From Candidatus Bathyarchaeota archaeon (GTDB taxonomy: Archaea; Thermoproteota; Bathyarchaeia; Bathyarchaeales; Bathyarchaeaceae), in assembly GCA_014859755.1 (NCBI GenBank), contig JACUTO010000011.1, positions 1 through 18,415 of the forward strand: a DNA stretch of 18,415 nt. Reading direction: 5' to 3'. The notes beneath the pieces are model-generated. The model saw only the letters and a list, made by a program, of their open reading frames with translations. It was not told where the DNA came from and ran no database searches. This document shows positions 1-8,094 of the stretch, piece by piece. Position 1 is the stretch's first letter, and the number at the start of each line of letters is the position of its first letter. The translations under genes and the position numbers were made by a program.

Positions 1-693
1 TTCTTGACCGAGAAGGTTGCTCAGCGGCACTCGAACATTGTCAAACGATAGCTCCCATTGTGGAGCTGCTCTCCAGCCCATTTTTGGCTTAAGTGAGCTA
101 GTGTCAAATCCTGGAGTGTCCTTTTCAACTATAATCATGCTTACTCCTCTATATGGCGGCTGAGCCTTGGGATCCGTCTGGCAGCAAACAATAACGAATT
201 CTGCGATGCCGCCGCACGTGATGAATGTTTTAGCCCCGTTGATTACCCATTCGTCCCCATCTTTCACTGCAGTTGTATCTAAACCTACCATTCCAGCGTC
301 AGAACCATGGTTAGGCTCGGTAAGAGCCATCGCGCATACGATTTCGCCTTTGCATATTCGTGGGATGTATTTTTCATTTTGTTCTTTGGTGCCGAATTTT
401 GGAACTAATGCAGCGAAACCGACTCCGCTTAAGCATGAAGCACATGTTGAATCTACCCTGTTAAATTCTTCATTACCTATACAGTCTTCAATACAACCTA
501 ATCCCTGTCCTCCGTATTCTTCAGGAAGAGATCCGCCTATGAAGCCTAGTTTAGCAGCTTTCCTGTATAACTCCCATGGAAATTCGTAATTTTCATCGTA
601 TTTTCTTCCCAATTCTGATGTAAATTCCTTCTCTGCAAATTCTCGGGCTGCGTTCTTTACAGCCATCTGTTCCTCGGTTAGTTCAAATTCCAT
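1..693 (-). CDS. Acyl-CoA dehydrogenase, N-terminal 231 residues (cut by window edge)
   Basis: FAD-dependent oxidation of an acyl-CoA to the enoyl-CoA, with electrons passed to ETF. The reading frame starts at ATG 693 and stays open to base 1, so only the N-terminal and middle domains of a protein that is usually about 380-400 residues are visible. The N-terminal helical part (MEFELTEEQ) is followed by EEYGGQGLG, then by ALTEPNHGSDAGM, the flavin/substrate-binding motif of the family, and by GAKTFITCGG. The catalytic glutamate lies outside the window. A near-perfect Shine-Dalgarno sequence fixes the start. The gene is 33 bases downstream of etfA on the same strand, so it is the last visible gene of an etfB-etfA-acd operon. 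Chain-length specificity cannot be read from this part; relatives include short-chain and glutaryl-CoA dehydrogenases. Confidence 0.93.
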   Translation of the reverse strand, partial: MEFELTEEQMAVKNAAREFAEKEFTSELGRKYDENYEFPWELYRKAAKLGFIGGSLPEEYGGQGLGCIEDCIGNEEFNRVDSTCASCLSGVGFAALVPKFGTKEQNEKYIPRICKGEIVCAMALTEPNHGSDAGMVGLDTTAVKDGDEWVINGAKTFITCGGIAEFVIVCCQTDPKAQPPYRGVSMIIVEKDTPGFDTSSLKPKMGWRAAPQWELSFDNVRVPLSNLLGQE

Positions 694-696
694 TTT

Positions 697-706
697 ATCA
701 CCTCCT
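697..706 (-). promoter_or_regulatory. Shine-Dalgarno site of the acyl-CoA dehydrogenase
   Basis: The minus strand reads AGGAGGTGAT three bases before ATG 693, a close match to the 16S rRNA 3' end. It decides the start of the acyl-CoA dehydrogenase and shows that this internal operon gene is translated from its own ribosome site. Confidence 0.8.
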
Positions 707-726
707 TTCTGTTTTTTATCTCAAAC

Positions 727-1713
727 TTAGCTACTTGACTTTTTTTCCTCTAATATTTTGTTTGTTAATGCAGGTACGACCTTGAATAGGTCTTCTACGA
801 CGCCGTAATCGGCGGCACGGAAGATCGGCGCTTTGGGATCTTTGTTTATGGCAACAATGAGGTCGGAGTTTTTCATTCCAGATACGTGTTGAAAGGCACC
901 GCTGATGCCGACGGCTACGTAAAGCTTCGGTTTCACCGTTTTTCCAGAAGTTCCAACCTGTCGACCTGATGGAAGCCAACCCTTATCCACGATGGGTCGC
1001 GAACAAGCGAGGACTCCCCCAAGTGATTGTGCTAGTTTTTCAACTATTGGCACGTTTTCAGCGTCCTTGATTCCGCGTCCTACAGACACTAGAATATCGG
1101 CTGCGGTTATGTCTACTTCTCCTGCGGGAGGCTCAAAGTATTCGATGAATTTTTTGTACGGTATGTCTTCCTTAAGCGGGGATGGTATCTCGATTATCTC
1201 GCCGCCTAGAGGCTCGACTTCTTGGGCTTCAAAGGTGGCTGGACGGAGCGTTACAATGTAGCTCTCAGATGTGCGAAGCGACGCCTTAACGTTTACCTTG
1301 CCGCCATATACTTGACGAACCACAATCGGCTTTTTCTCTTCGAAATCTACGTTTATGCAGTCTGTGGCTAACGGCACATTTAGCTCGGTGGCAAGGCTTG
1401 GAGCTAGGTCGATGCCAAAGGAAGTGTGCCCGATTAAGGTAAGCAATGGTTTGCGTTCGGAAATTAGATGTGATAAAACCTTCTGATATGCCTCTGCGTT
1501 GAAGTCCTCCAACCTTGCGTCGTCTACAGTCAAAACCTTTTTCGCGTGATCTACAAGCCTTTTCGCAAATTCTTTAACATTGTGACCTAGGAGAACCGCT
1601 GTTAAATCTGCATTTATCTTTTGGCTTAACTCCCTGCCTTTGGTTAACATTTCAAACGTTACGTCTCTGAGTTCGCCTCGTCTATGCTCAACTAAGACAA
1701 AAAGTTCCGTCAT
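727..1713 (-). CDS. etfA: Electron transfer flavoprotein, alpha subunit
   Basis: FAD-binding subunit of the heterodimeric ETF that takes electrons from acyl-CoA dehydrogenase. The protein has 328 residues, the normal family length. Residues 1-170 form the N-terminal nucleotide-fold domain; the C-terminal FAD domain starts near 205 (ILVSVGRGIKDAENV) and contains PSGRQVGTSGKTV (248-260), the family signature LYVAVGISGAFQH (264-276) and the SDLIVAINKDPKAPIF stretch (283-298). The start ATG 1713 abuts the stop codon of etfB, with no bases between, which implies translational coupling; a G-rich GGGGGCTGAT lies just upstream. The acyl-CoA dehydrogenase follows after 33 bases. Whether this ETF bifurcates electrons cannot be told by eye; the neighbours suggest ordinary acyl-CoA oxidation or its reverse. 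Confidence 0.96.
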   Translation of the reverse strand: MTELFVLVEHRRGELRDVTFEMLTKGRELSQKINADLTAVLLGHNVKEFAKRLVDHAKKVLTVDDARLEDFNAEAYQKVLSHLISERKPLLTLIGHTSFGIDLAPSLATELNVPLATDCINVDFEEKKPIVVRQVYGGKVNVKASLRTSESYIVTLRPATFEAQEVEPLGGEIIEIPSPLKEDIPYKKFIEYFEPPAGEVDITAADILVSVGRGIKDAENVPIVEKLAQSLGGVLACSRPIVDKGWLPSGRQVGTSGKTVKPKLYVAVGISGAFQHVSGMKNSDLIVAINKDPKAPIFRAADYGVVEDLFKVVPALTNKILEEKKSSS

Positions 1714-2502
1714 CTAGATCAGCCCCCTAGCCCTGAGAGTTTCAACAATCTTTGTTGCGATTTCGTCGAGTCCTCCGGTTAAAATTTCAGCTTCTTTCTC
1801 CACTGGAGGTATAAACATCTCTTCCACGGCTATCCATGATCCAGATTCTCCAACCTCCTCTTCTTTTAAGCCAAGATCTCCCAAACCGAGAACCTTTAGC
1901 TCCTTCGTCCTAGCCTTTCTGATGCCCATTATCGATACATATCTGGGTTCATTGATCCCCGTTTGGACCGCAAGCATCGCTGGAAGCTTCACTTCCATGA
2001 CCTGCTCTAAGCCTCCTTCTAGTTCGCGATTAACTCTCACGAATCCTTCCTTGGGCTCAATTTTCTTCACCATGGTAGCATGAGGAACTCCGAGCAACTC
2101 CGCCAATATGACGCCAACTTGAGCATAACCGTCGTCGCCAGCTTGGGTGCCGGTTAAGATTAGGTCGAAGGGTAAATCTTTGATAGTCTTGTGCAGAATC
2201 TTGGCTGTGGCGTAAGCATCGGATCCTTCAAATGCCTTGTCCGTTAACCTTATCGCCCTATCTGCTCCCTTAGCCAGACACTTCCTCAAGGTTCTATCTG
2301 CTTCTTCTGGACCAACTGTTACAACGGTGACTGAGCCTCCATGCTTTTCCTTCATCAAAACAGCCTCTTCGATGGCGTAGTCATCCCACTCGTTGATGTC
2401 GAACACGAGATCTTCCGTCTTTACCCCTTTTCCACTGCTATCAATAGCGATTTCTGCCTCAGCTGTCTCTGGAACGTGTTTAACGCAAACAATTATGTCC
2501 AT
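1714..2502 (-). CDS. etfB: Electron transfer flavoprotein, beta subunit
   Basis: The beta subunit pairs with EtfA and binds AMP or a second flavin. It has 262 residues, the usual length. It begins MDIIVCVKHVPET, typical of the family, followed by the ALMKEKHGG-VTVVTVGP segment, the nucleotide loop GTQAGDDGYAQVG (118-130) and the beta-subunit signature, which runs from NRELEGGLEQ (158) to MGIRKA (192-197). The C-terminal arm that reaches over EtfA is present (200-262). It is the first gene of the etfB-etfA-acd run. Its upstream gap of 193 bases to the HdrD-like gene holds a TATA-like element, so it may be transcribed separately or together with that gene. Confidence 0.96.
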   Translation of the reverse strand: MDIIVCVKHVPETAEAEIAIDSSGKGVKTEDLVFDINEWDDYAIEEAVLMKEKHGGSVTVVTVGPEEADRTLRKCLAKGADRAIRLTDKAFEGSDAYATAKILHKTIKDLPFDLILTGTQAGDDGYAQVGVILAELLGVPHATMVKKIEPKEGFVRVNRELEGGLEQVMEVKLPAMLAVQTGINEPRYVSIMGIRKARTKELKVLGLGDLGLKEEEVGESGSWIAVEEMFIPPVEKEAEILTGGLDEIATKIVETLRARGLI

Positions 2503-2560
2503 TCTCTCTTTCCCTGTCCATCCGTTCTTTAAACTTACAGAGTCCAGAAAAAGAGTATTT

Positions 2561-2576
2561 GCGATATTTAACTTTT
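2561..2576 (-). promoter_or_regulatory. Candidate TATA-box promoter of etfB-etfA-acd
   Basis: The minus strand reads AAAAGTTAAATATCGC, a purine-rich BRE-like run followed by an archaeal TATA-like box. It would place transcription start near 2540, leaving a leader of roughly 40 bases before etfB. This is a single unconfirmed match. Confidence 0.35.
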
Positions 2577-2695
2577 GAGTAACTTACGCTGCATCTAATT
2601 GAAGAGAAACTTAGGCGGTTGAGGCTTAAAATTTGACTTGCAATACAGATTAAGGACTTCTAAAGATTTCAACCGTAGGGTACTTCATTAAAGGG

Positions 2696-3853
2696 TTAAA
2701 GCGCTTCAGCAACTAGCTCCATAATGTCTTTGACCTGAATTTTTTCCTCATTACCTGTTGTCTTAATGGCGTCGTCGAATGTTAACAAGCAGAAGGGACA
2801 TGCCACAGCTATTACCTCCGCTCCAACGTCAAGGGCTTCCCTGACGCGATCTTCGGCGAGGCGTTCCCCAGGAATGTCATGCCACATCCTTCCCCCTCCA
2901 CCCTCGCAACAAACGCTTCGTTTCCTCGACCTGCTTAGCTCCACAAATCTTACACCTGGAATGCTCTCGATTATCTTTCTAGGTTCATCGTAGATGTCAT
3001 TGTGTTTACCCAAAAAGCAAGGGTCCTGGTAAGTTACCACTTTTTCGTTCTTCCCTGAAAACTTAAGCTTTCCCTCGTTAACTAAATCTGCGAAATATTG
3101 GGTGTAATGTCTGACTGGAAGTTCTTTTCCATATCTATTTTTGAACGCATGGAAACAATGTGGCGAGGTGGCAATAATTTTCTGCACACCGTATCGATCG
3201 AAAAGGCCTAGATTTTTCTCAACCAACTCTTCAAAGAGCCCCTTCTCTCCGAGGGAGCATATTTCGTTTCCACAGCAAGTTTCCTTGTTTCCCAGTATCG
3301 AAAAGTCGATGCCTAACGCGTTTAAGTTCTTTACCATTGCTCTAGCTACTTCTTGTGCCCGAGAATCATAGGATGCTGCGCACCCCACAAAATAGAGTAA
3401 ATCAACCTTCTCTCCTTCTGAAGCATACTTCACTTTCAAATCCTGCGCCCAATCAGACCTCTTACCTCGACTTAGCCCCCACGGATTTCCATACTTATAA
3501 ACTCCTTCCATGGCATCTCCCAGTGTGGATGGAACGTTTCCCTGTTCAACAAGAAGGCCACGCAGACCGATGAGTACGTCCATGGGCTTTACTTCTCTGG
3601 GGCAACGATACGAACAGGTGGAGCAGGTTGTGCAGTCCCAAATTTCACTTTTCTCTTGGATATTCAAGGGGGGATACATGGTTAAAGGGGAAATCAGGTA
3701 AGCGGTCTCGAGCATGAGCCTCCTAGGATTGAGTTTGGATTTTGAGGAAACAGGGCATGAGCCGGTGCACTTACCGCACTGCATGCACATGTTGAAATCT
3801 AATTTCTTAATGGCAGCCAACTCTTCCATGGTCATTTTAAGGTGACACTCCAT
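2696..3853 (-). CDS. HdrD/GlpC-like iron-sulfur oxidoreductase with two CCG domains
   Basis: Probable electron-transfer partner of the neighbouring ETF, moving electrons from acyl-CoA oxidation to a quinone or thiol acceptor. The 385-residue protein has an N-terminal pair of 4Fe-4S motifs: C23, C26, C29, C33 (CMQCGKCTGSCP) and C74, C77, C80, C84 (CTTCSTCSYRCP). Two cysteine-rich CCG domains of the heterodisulfide reductase type follow: GC158, CC193-194, HC233, and PC279, CC315-316, CPFC352-355. No membrane segment is visible, unlike EtfD-type proteins fused to a membrane domain, so a soluble or peripheral protein is expected. ATG 3853 fits a TATA box 25-30 bases upstream with almost no leader; an internal ATG at codon 7 is the alternative. 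Known soluble relatives include HdrD, GlpC and LutA. The ETF link is inferred from position. Confidence 0.9.
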   Translation of the reverse strand: MECHLKMTMEELAAIKKLDFNMCMQCGKCTGSCPVSSKSKLNPRRLMLETAYLISPLTMYPPLNIQEKSEIWDCTTCSTCSYRCPREVKPMDVLIGLRGLLVEQGNVPSTLGDAMEGVYKYGNPWGLSRGKRSDWAQDLKVKYASEGEKVDLLYFVGCAASYDSRAQEVARAMVKNLNALGIDFSILGNKETCCGNEICSLGEKGLFEELVEKNLGLFDRYGVQKIIATSPHCFHAFKNRYGKELPVRHYTQYFADLVNEGKLKFSGKNEKVVTYQDPCFLGKHNDIYDEPRKIIESIPGVRFVELSRSRKRSVCCEGGGGRMWHDIPGERLAEDRVREALDVGAEVIAVACPFCLLTFDDAIKTTGNEEKIQVKDIMELVAEAL

Positions 3854-3884
3854 CGGCGAATGCGTTGCGCATACGTTTAGAGTC

Positions 3885-3893
3885 TTTATAAAA
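3885..3893 (-). promoter_or_regulatory. TATA box of the HdrD-like gene, near-leaderless
   Basis: The minus strand reads CATTTTATAAAGAC, a good archaeal TATA box. Transcription would start near 3863, about 10 bases before ATG 3853, which leaves no room for a Shine-Dalgarno site and supports that start. Confidence 0.5.
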
Positions 3894-4036
3894 TGTGGTT
3901 CATGCTTAAAAATAAAACGGAAACTAAACCACTCTTGAGGTTTGGGAAACCGTGTAGATGTTTTTCATCCTCTTAACCGACTCCAAGAGTAAAATTAGGC
4001 ATTGCCGTGAAAGAAAGAGATATACCGCTAAAAATG

Positions 4037-4045
4037 GCATAAAAG
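4037..4045 (+). promoter_or_regulatory. Candidate TATA box of the MFS transporter
   Basis: GCATAAAAG lies about 50 bases before ATG 4092. The region 3854-4091 between the two divergent genes otherwise holds no recognisable gene; a weaker TATA-like stretch lies at 4019-4025. Confidence 0.25.
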
Positions 4046-4091
4046 GTGATTCAACTTACGTGATAACTCAAATGTTAGGAATGCATGTGTA

Positions 4092-5270
4092 ATGGATAAA
4101 AATCGAATGAAAAGTTTTCTAGGAATCAACCTGAACATCCTTTTGTTAGGGTTGACAAGCTTCCTAACAGATACAAGTAGCGAGATGATTATGCCTATCC
4201 TTCCCTTTTTTATCTCAGCCGTGGGTGGAACTGGAGTGGCTGTAGGCTTGATAGGGGGTCTAGGGGAAACTGTATCAAGTATTTTGAAAGTTCTTTCCGG
4301 CTACTGGTCTGACAAATCTGGGAGGAGAAAAATATTCGTGTCCTCAGGCTACCTAGCTTCCTCTATTTCAAAGATTTTTCTCGCCTTCTCAACGGCGTGG
4401 CAGCATGTCTTAATCTTGAAACCGTTGGAGCGGGTGGGGAAGGGTTTGAGAACAGCGCCCAGAGACGCCATTATAGCGGATTATGCAGGGGCGGAAGTTA
4501 GGGGAAAAGCCTTCGGCTTGCACAGGGCCTTGGACACAAGCGGTGCCATACTAGGTTCCGCACTAGCTCTCACCCTTTTTTGGTTTATGAAACTAGAGTT
4601 TAGGGCCATAATACTCCTTGGATCCATTATCGCGTTCTCAGCTTTGATACCTCTATACGCGGTGAAGGAAAAAAGAGCTAAAGCCAAAAAAACAACTTTG
4701 AAAATTAGTTTAACGGGGCTTCCGAGTTCTCTCCGCCTGTTCATTGTCATCGCAAGTTTGTTTGCCTTAGGAAATTTCACTTACATGTTTTTCATACTTA
4801 GGGCTGGACAATTCTTCGCTGAGAATGAGAGAATAGCCTTTGCCGTGCCTATGCTTTTGTATATCTGGTTTAACGTCATCTACGCATTTTTTTCCATACC
4901 CTCAGGAATGTTATCTGACAAGATCGGTAGGCGAAGCGTTTTATTTCTTGGCTATTTACTTTTTGGATTAACCAGCTTACTCTTTGCGCTGCCTCTTTCC
5001 CTCTTTTCGCTAGTCATCCTCTTCGCCCTTTACGGCTTAATTTATGCGATGATCGAGGGAAACCAGAGGGCCTTCGTTTCAGATCTCGCGCCAGAAGAAT
5101 TGCGTGGAACTTCCTTAGGAACCTTTCACACCGCCATTGGGTTGGCAGCACTGCCATCAGGCATAATTGCGGGGACGCTATGGCAATACATTGATCCAAC
5201 CGCAACCTTTTTCTACGGTTCAGCTTTAGGATTTCTGGCGGCTATCTTACTGTTGTTAAAAAGTTTGTAA
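4092..5270 (+). CDS. Major facilitator superfamily transporter
   Basis: A 392-residue integral membrane permease with about 12 hydrophobic helices, the usual MFS size. The loop 2-3 motif A occurs in both halves: SGYWSDKSGRRK (around residue 69) and SGMLSDKIGRRSV (around 275), showing the two six-helix repeats. The first helix carries LTDTSSEMIMPILPFF and the fourth-fifth region ERVGKGLRTAPRDAIIADY followed by RGKAFGLHRALDTSGAILG, a pattern typical of a prokaryotic MFS subgroup often labelled drug or sugar efflux. Substrate is unknown. The start ATG 4092 has TTAGGA ten bases upstream; ATG 4110 is an alternative that would remove six charged residues. The gene stands alone, divergent from the HdrD-like gene and convergent with the next small gene. 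Confidence 0.92.
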   Translation: MDKNRMKSFLGINLNILLLGLTSFLTDTSSEMIMPILPFFISAVGGTGVAVGLIGGLGETVSSILKVLSGYWSDKSGRRKIFVSSGYLASSISKIFLAFSTAWQHVLILKPLERVGKGLRTAPRDAIIADYAGAEVRGKAFGLHRALDTSGAILGSALALTLFWFMKLEFRAIILLGSIIAFSALIPLYAVKEKRAKAKKTTLKISLTGLPSSLRLFIVIASLFALGNFTYMFFILRAGQFFAENERIAFAVPMLLYIWFNVIYAFFSIPSGMLSDKIGRRSVLFLGYLLFGLTSLLFALPLSLFSLVILFALYGLIYAMIEGNQRAFVSDLAPEELRGTSLGTFHTAIGLAALPSGIIAGTLWQYIDPTATFFYGSALGFLAAILLLLKSL

Positions 5271-5326
5271 AGTATACGACGAGCGGCCGCGATGACAAGC
5301 CGTCTATTCTTACACGATAATGTTGG

Positions 5327-5584
5327 TTAGAATTTCTTTTGGCGATGATCGTTCCATGGATCAACTGGATTTGGCGGTTGGGGGGCTTTGACGTCGTGGC
5401 CGTTAATTCCATGCATCATGAGTTTGGTTCTTGATATGGCGTTGCAGGCCTTGTAGTACATGATCAAGAGTTTAGATTCCGCCCTTTTCTTTGTTAAGTT
5501 GTGTTTCAACTGCAACCGCAGTATTTCTATGTCAAGTTCACGCTTTTTTATGGTTTCCAAAATCTGTTCAGGATCTTCTACCAT
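5327..5584 (-). CDS. Small unknown protein with a helical charged N-terminal half
   Basis: I do not recognise this protein. From ATG 5584 it has 85 residues; ATG 5605 would add seven. The first 50 residues alternate charged and hydrophobic positions (PEQILETIKKRELDIEILRL) and look like a helical hairpin or coiled coil; the last 25 are proline-rich and polar (APQPPNPVDPWNDHR). A TATA-like CATATATTAAATC at 5619-5630 would start transcription near 5599, between the two ATGs, which favours ATG 5584. There are no cysteines in metal-binding spacing and no membrane segment. It is convergent with the MFS gene and monocistronic. Confidence 0.55.
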   Translation of the reverse strand: MVEDPEQILETIKKRELDIEILRLQLKHNLTKKRAESKLLIMYYKACNAISRTKLMMHGINGHDVKAPQPPNPVDPWNDHRQKKF

Positions 5585-5618
5585 GTGTTCACGCCCGAAT
5601 AACATAGTGTATCGTGTG

Positions 5619-5630
5619 ATTTAATATATG
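5619..5630 (-). promoter_or_regulatory. TATA box of the small gene at 5327-5584
   Basis: The minus strand reads CATATATTAAATC, a strong archaeal TATA match. The expected start of transcription is near 5599, which gives a leader of about 15 bases to ATG 5584. Confidence 0.45.
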
Positions 5631-5749
5631 GCTTGCTTCAGCCATCGACATATTTCGAAACGTGATATATCTCTTCAATAAAACAGCGTTTTTTCTCTTC
5701 TTGAAATAGTCGATAGCCTATAGATGCGTGGTGAGAAAGCGCTCGTAAC

Positions 5750-6013
5750 CTAGATTTTGCTCTTTCGGTGGCGCTTTTCAAGTATAAGTCGTTTTTTAAC
5801 GAGGTCCTTGACTTCTTCGTGGAACTGCTCGTTCTTTTCTAGGCTCAGAAATTGACTGCGGAGATTTTCGAATCCTGTTGGAATCTCCACTTTTATGGTG
5901 ATGAAAGGTTTTCCTATAGCCATTTCAAATTCTCTTTTAGTCTCGTCATATTCGAATTCTGATTTTCTTTTTCTAGATTCGAGCCATTTTTTAACCATTT
6001 TGTTCACACTCAT
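5750..6013 (-). CDS. Small charged cytoplasmic protein coupled to the permease
   Basis: Unknown 87-residue protein, very rich in lysine, arginine and glutamate, with no membrane segment. The N-terminus (KKWLESRKRKSEFEYDETKR) and C-terminus (VKDLVKKRLILEKRHRKSK) look helical, with a short strand-like core (GKPFITIKVEIP) between them. Its ATG overlaps the stop codon of the permease gene by four bases (ATGA at 6010-6013), so it is translationally coupled and third in the operon. That coupling is the only clue to function: it may be a cytoplasmic accessory to the permease. The region 5606-5749 to its left holds no other gene. Confidence 0.6.
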   Translation of the reverse strand: MSVNKMVKKWLESRKRKSEFEYDETKREFEMAIGKPFITIKVEIPTGFENLRSQFLSLEKNEQFHEEVKDLVKKRLILEKRHRKSKI

Positions 6014-7275
6014 AATCTAAACCTTAAAATGAGATAAAGGCTGGCGAAGCCTAACTGAAGTATTGATGTTATTAATCCTACTTTTGTGAATTCACCGAAA
6101 CTCAGTGAAATTCCTTCACGTTTGAGGGCGCCTATAGCCATCATGCAGACAGCGCCACTTAAGGGGGTAGTTGCACCTCCAAGATTTGTCCCAAGAACTA
6201 ACGCTGACCACACGGCTGCAGAGTTTAAGCTGGGAACTCCGCTGACTATTGGAGCAAACGTTAGAGCAATTGCGATATTACTTACTAAGGTGCTGGCAAG
6301 TCCGCTAAACCACAAAGTCACCATGGTGGCCTCCAATGGGTTGCCTCCAACTAGTTGGAAAAGTTGCGTTGATATGTCGTTCAAGATTCCTGTACTTTCT
6401 AGGCCTCCTACTACGAACATAAAACCTGCAATGAAAAACACCGTCTCCCAATCCAATCCTTTGAAAATCTCTGTCGGATCTAAACCGCTGAGAACCAAGG
6501 CAAGGATAGCGCAGCCGAGAGCAACGGCTTCAGGTCCAACTCCTAAGTTTTCCAATGTCAAAAAAAGTAGTATTAGAAGAGCGAGAATTAAGATTGAACG
6601 ATAGAAAATTTTCTTATCTTCTACGGTCTCCCAAGGGTCGTATTTGGGTAGAACTTTTTTCTCTCCAAGTCTTGGCTTAAAGAGCATGTACAACACGAAA
6701 ATGGTTAACCCCCAAAGGGCAACTTCACATATAGCCAAGTAGTCGATGAATTCTATGAAGCTCATCCCTGCTTCTATACCAATTATCATGTTACTCACCG
6801 AACCAATCAGTGTGCTTGTGCCACCGAGATTTATCATCATAGTAGCAGAAATGAAATAGGGCACAGGATCATAACCTAGAAGTTTAGTTATCGTCACCGT
6901 AGCAGCAGCTATGAGCAACATCGCCATTGGATCGCTGAGAAACATGGAAACAACGGCAGAGACAACACAAATAGAGACAAAAAGCATACCCGGATTTCCC
7001 TTCGAAAGTTTAACGGCGTATAAAGCGCCAAAACGAAACAACCCACTCCTCCGAGCCACTTCCACCACGATCATTACGCCGAGCAACAGCCCGATGAGTC
7101 GAATGTCTATGAAGCCCGAAGCTTGATCATACGTGAACACGTTATATTGTAGTCCAAACCAGGCGGTAAGCAAAGCTCCAATTAAGGCAGCGACAGACAT
7201 GGGAACGATCTCGGTTGCCGAAAGAAGAACCGTTAGCACATAGATGAGAATGAAAATTATTTGAGTTGGGTCCAT
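6010..7275 (-). CDS. ArsB/NhaD-type (ion transporter superfamily) permease
   Basis: Integral membrane transporter, 421 residues from ATG 7275, with about 10-12 hydrophobic helices. It resembles the ArsB/NhaD/SLC13-like ion transporter superfamily: two inverted halves each contain a re-entrant loop region, here SMFLSDPMAMLLIAAA and NLGGTSTLIGSVSNM in the first and SNIAIALTFAPIV with LGTNLGGATTPLSGAV in the second. The frame is open upstream to 7371, but the extra 32 residues would overlap the preceding gene; ATG 7275 begins one base after that gene's stop codon and is the better start. Likely substrates are sodium/proton, arsenite or a dicarboxylate; the sequence does not decide. No ArsR or arsenate reductase lies nearby, which weakens an arsenic role. 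Confidence 0.85.
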   Translation of the reverse strand: MDPTQIIFILIYVLTVLLSATEIVPMSVAALIGALLTAWFGLQYNVFTYDQASGFIDIRLIGLLLGVMIVVEVARRSGLFRFGALYAVKLSKGNPGMLFVSICVVSAVVSMFLSDPMAMLLIAAATVTITKLLGYDPVPYFISATMMINLGGTSTLIGSVSNMIIGIEAGMSFIEFIDYLAICEVALWGLTIFVLYMLFKPRLGEKKVLPKYDPWETVEDKKIFYRSILILALLILLFLTLENLGVGPEAVALGCAILALVLSGLDPTEIFKGLDWETVFFIAGFMFVVGGLESTGILNDISTQLFQLVGGNPLEATMVTLWFSGLASTLVSNIAIALTFAPIVSGVPSLNSAAVWSALVLGTNLGGATTPLSGAVCMMAIGALKREGISLSFGEFTKVGLITSILQLGFASLYLILRFRL

Positions 7276-7276
7276 A

Positions 7277-7816
7277 TCATTCCCTATTTTTGCTTCGTTC
7301 AGCCATTTTGGCGAGACGATCAGCCACCGACTCAGCTTTTTGTTCGACCATTCGATAAAGGATTCGTCCAATATCGTAAATTAATAGGAGAATTATCGCA
7401 AGGGCAACGTATGTTGTAACGGTTGTTAACGTGTTTCCAATATTTCCTAGTGTCCCTAAGACGGGGTAAAGGGCCGTTGCTACCAGAATGATGATAATGA
7501 TGTATATGGCATCTCTAGCCGCTCTTCTTGACGACCTTTCTTCTCTTATGCCTAATCGTTTCACAATGATGTCTGTCACTATGTCGCTTAGTATCAAGGC
7601 GTCTGACAAGGCTCTTATTAGAAAAATTGCTGTGAAAAGCAGTGCTATGAACCCTACTAGGGTGCCAGCGTTTACATTAAGACCTGGAATGACAAGGTCA
7701 CTAATTGTTGGCGGGACAACGGCGCTTATTATCCAAAAAATAATCGCCATCACCAAACTCATCGTTAACCTAGGAAATCTACGCCGTACTTCTTCACCTA
7801 TAGACTTCGTGCTCAT
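7277..7816 (-). CDS. Four-helix membrane protein of unknown function
   Basis: First gene of the permease operon, 179 residues, not recognised. Four hydrophobic segments are visible at about 19-36, 50-72, 103-120 and 131-150, with a charged loop (KRLGIREERSSRRAARD) between segments two and three and a charged C-terminal helix (EQKAESVADRLAKMAERSK). Segment three contains an unbroken isoleucine run (IYIIIIILV). A GAGGGAGA Shine-Dalgarno site lies just before ATG 7816, and a TATA box lies at 7847-7859. The permease starts one base after its stop codon. It may be an accessory membrane subunit or a channel-like protein; no family can be named. Confidence 0.75.
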   Translation of the reverse strand: MSTKSIGEEVRRRFPRLTMSLVMAIIFWIISAVVPPTISDLVIPGLNVNAGTLVGFIALLFTAIFLIRALSDALILSDIVTDIIVKRLGIREERSSRRAARDAIYIIIIILVATALYPVLGTLGNIGNTLTTVTTYVALAIILLLIYDIGRILYRMVEQKAESVADRLAKMAERSKNRE

Positions 7817-7846
7817 TTGTCTCCCTCGCGAAACGACGCTTCTTAT

Positions 7847-7859
7847 GCTTTTTATACTT
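7847..7859 (-). promoter_or_regulatory. TATA-box promoter of the permease operon
   Basis: The minus strand reads AAGTATAAAAAGC. Transcription would start near 7827, leaving a very short leader that just includes GAGGGAGA at 7821-7828 ahead of ATG 7816. Confidence 0.5.
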
Positions 7860-8094
7860 CCATGAATATTAAAACTATGGATTTAGTCTAGCTTAACATG
7901 CACGCGCGCGTATTTTATCTGGCACATCATCTTCAAAGGCCATGTTTCTCAGATCGTATTTAATACGTATGAATTCAGAATCCGAATCAAAAATACAACT
8001 TTGGTCGTTAACAAAACTTACACGCGGTTCCTTAAAATTTAACTACCTGAACTTTCTGTAATCAATGTTGCTGGTGTTTCGCTTGGAGTTCAAA

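Noticed and set aside
167..589. Plus-strand open frame of 140 residues
   Set aside because: It lies opposite the acyl-CoA dehydrogenase and has the composition of an antisense frame, with no ribosome site.
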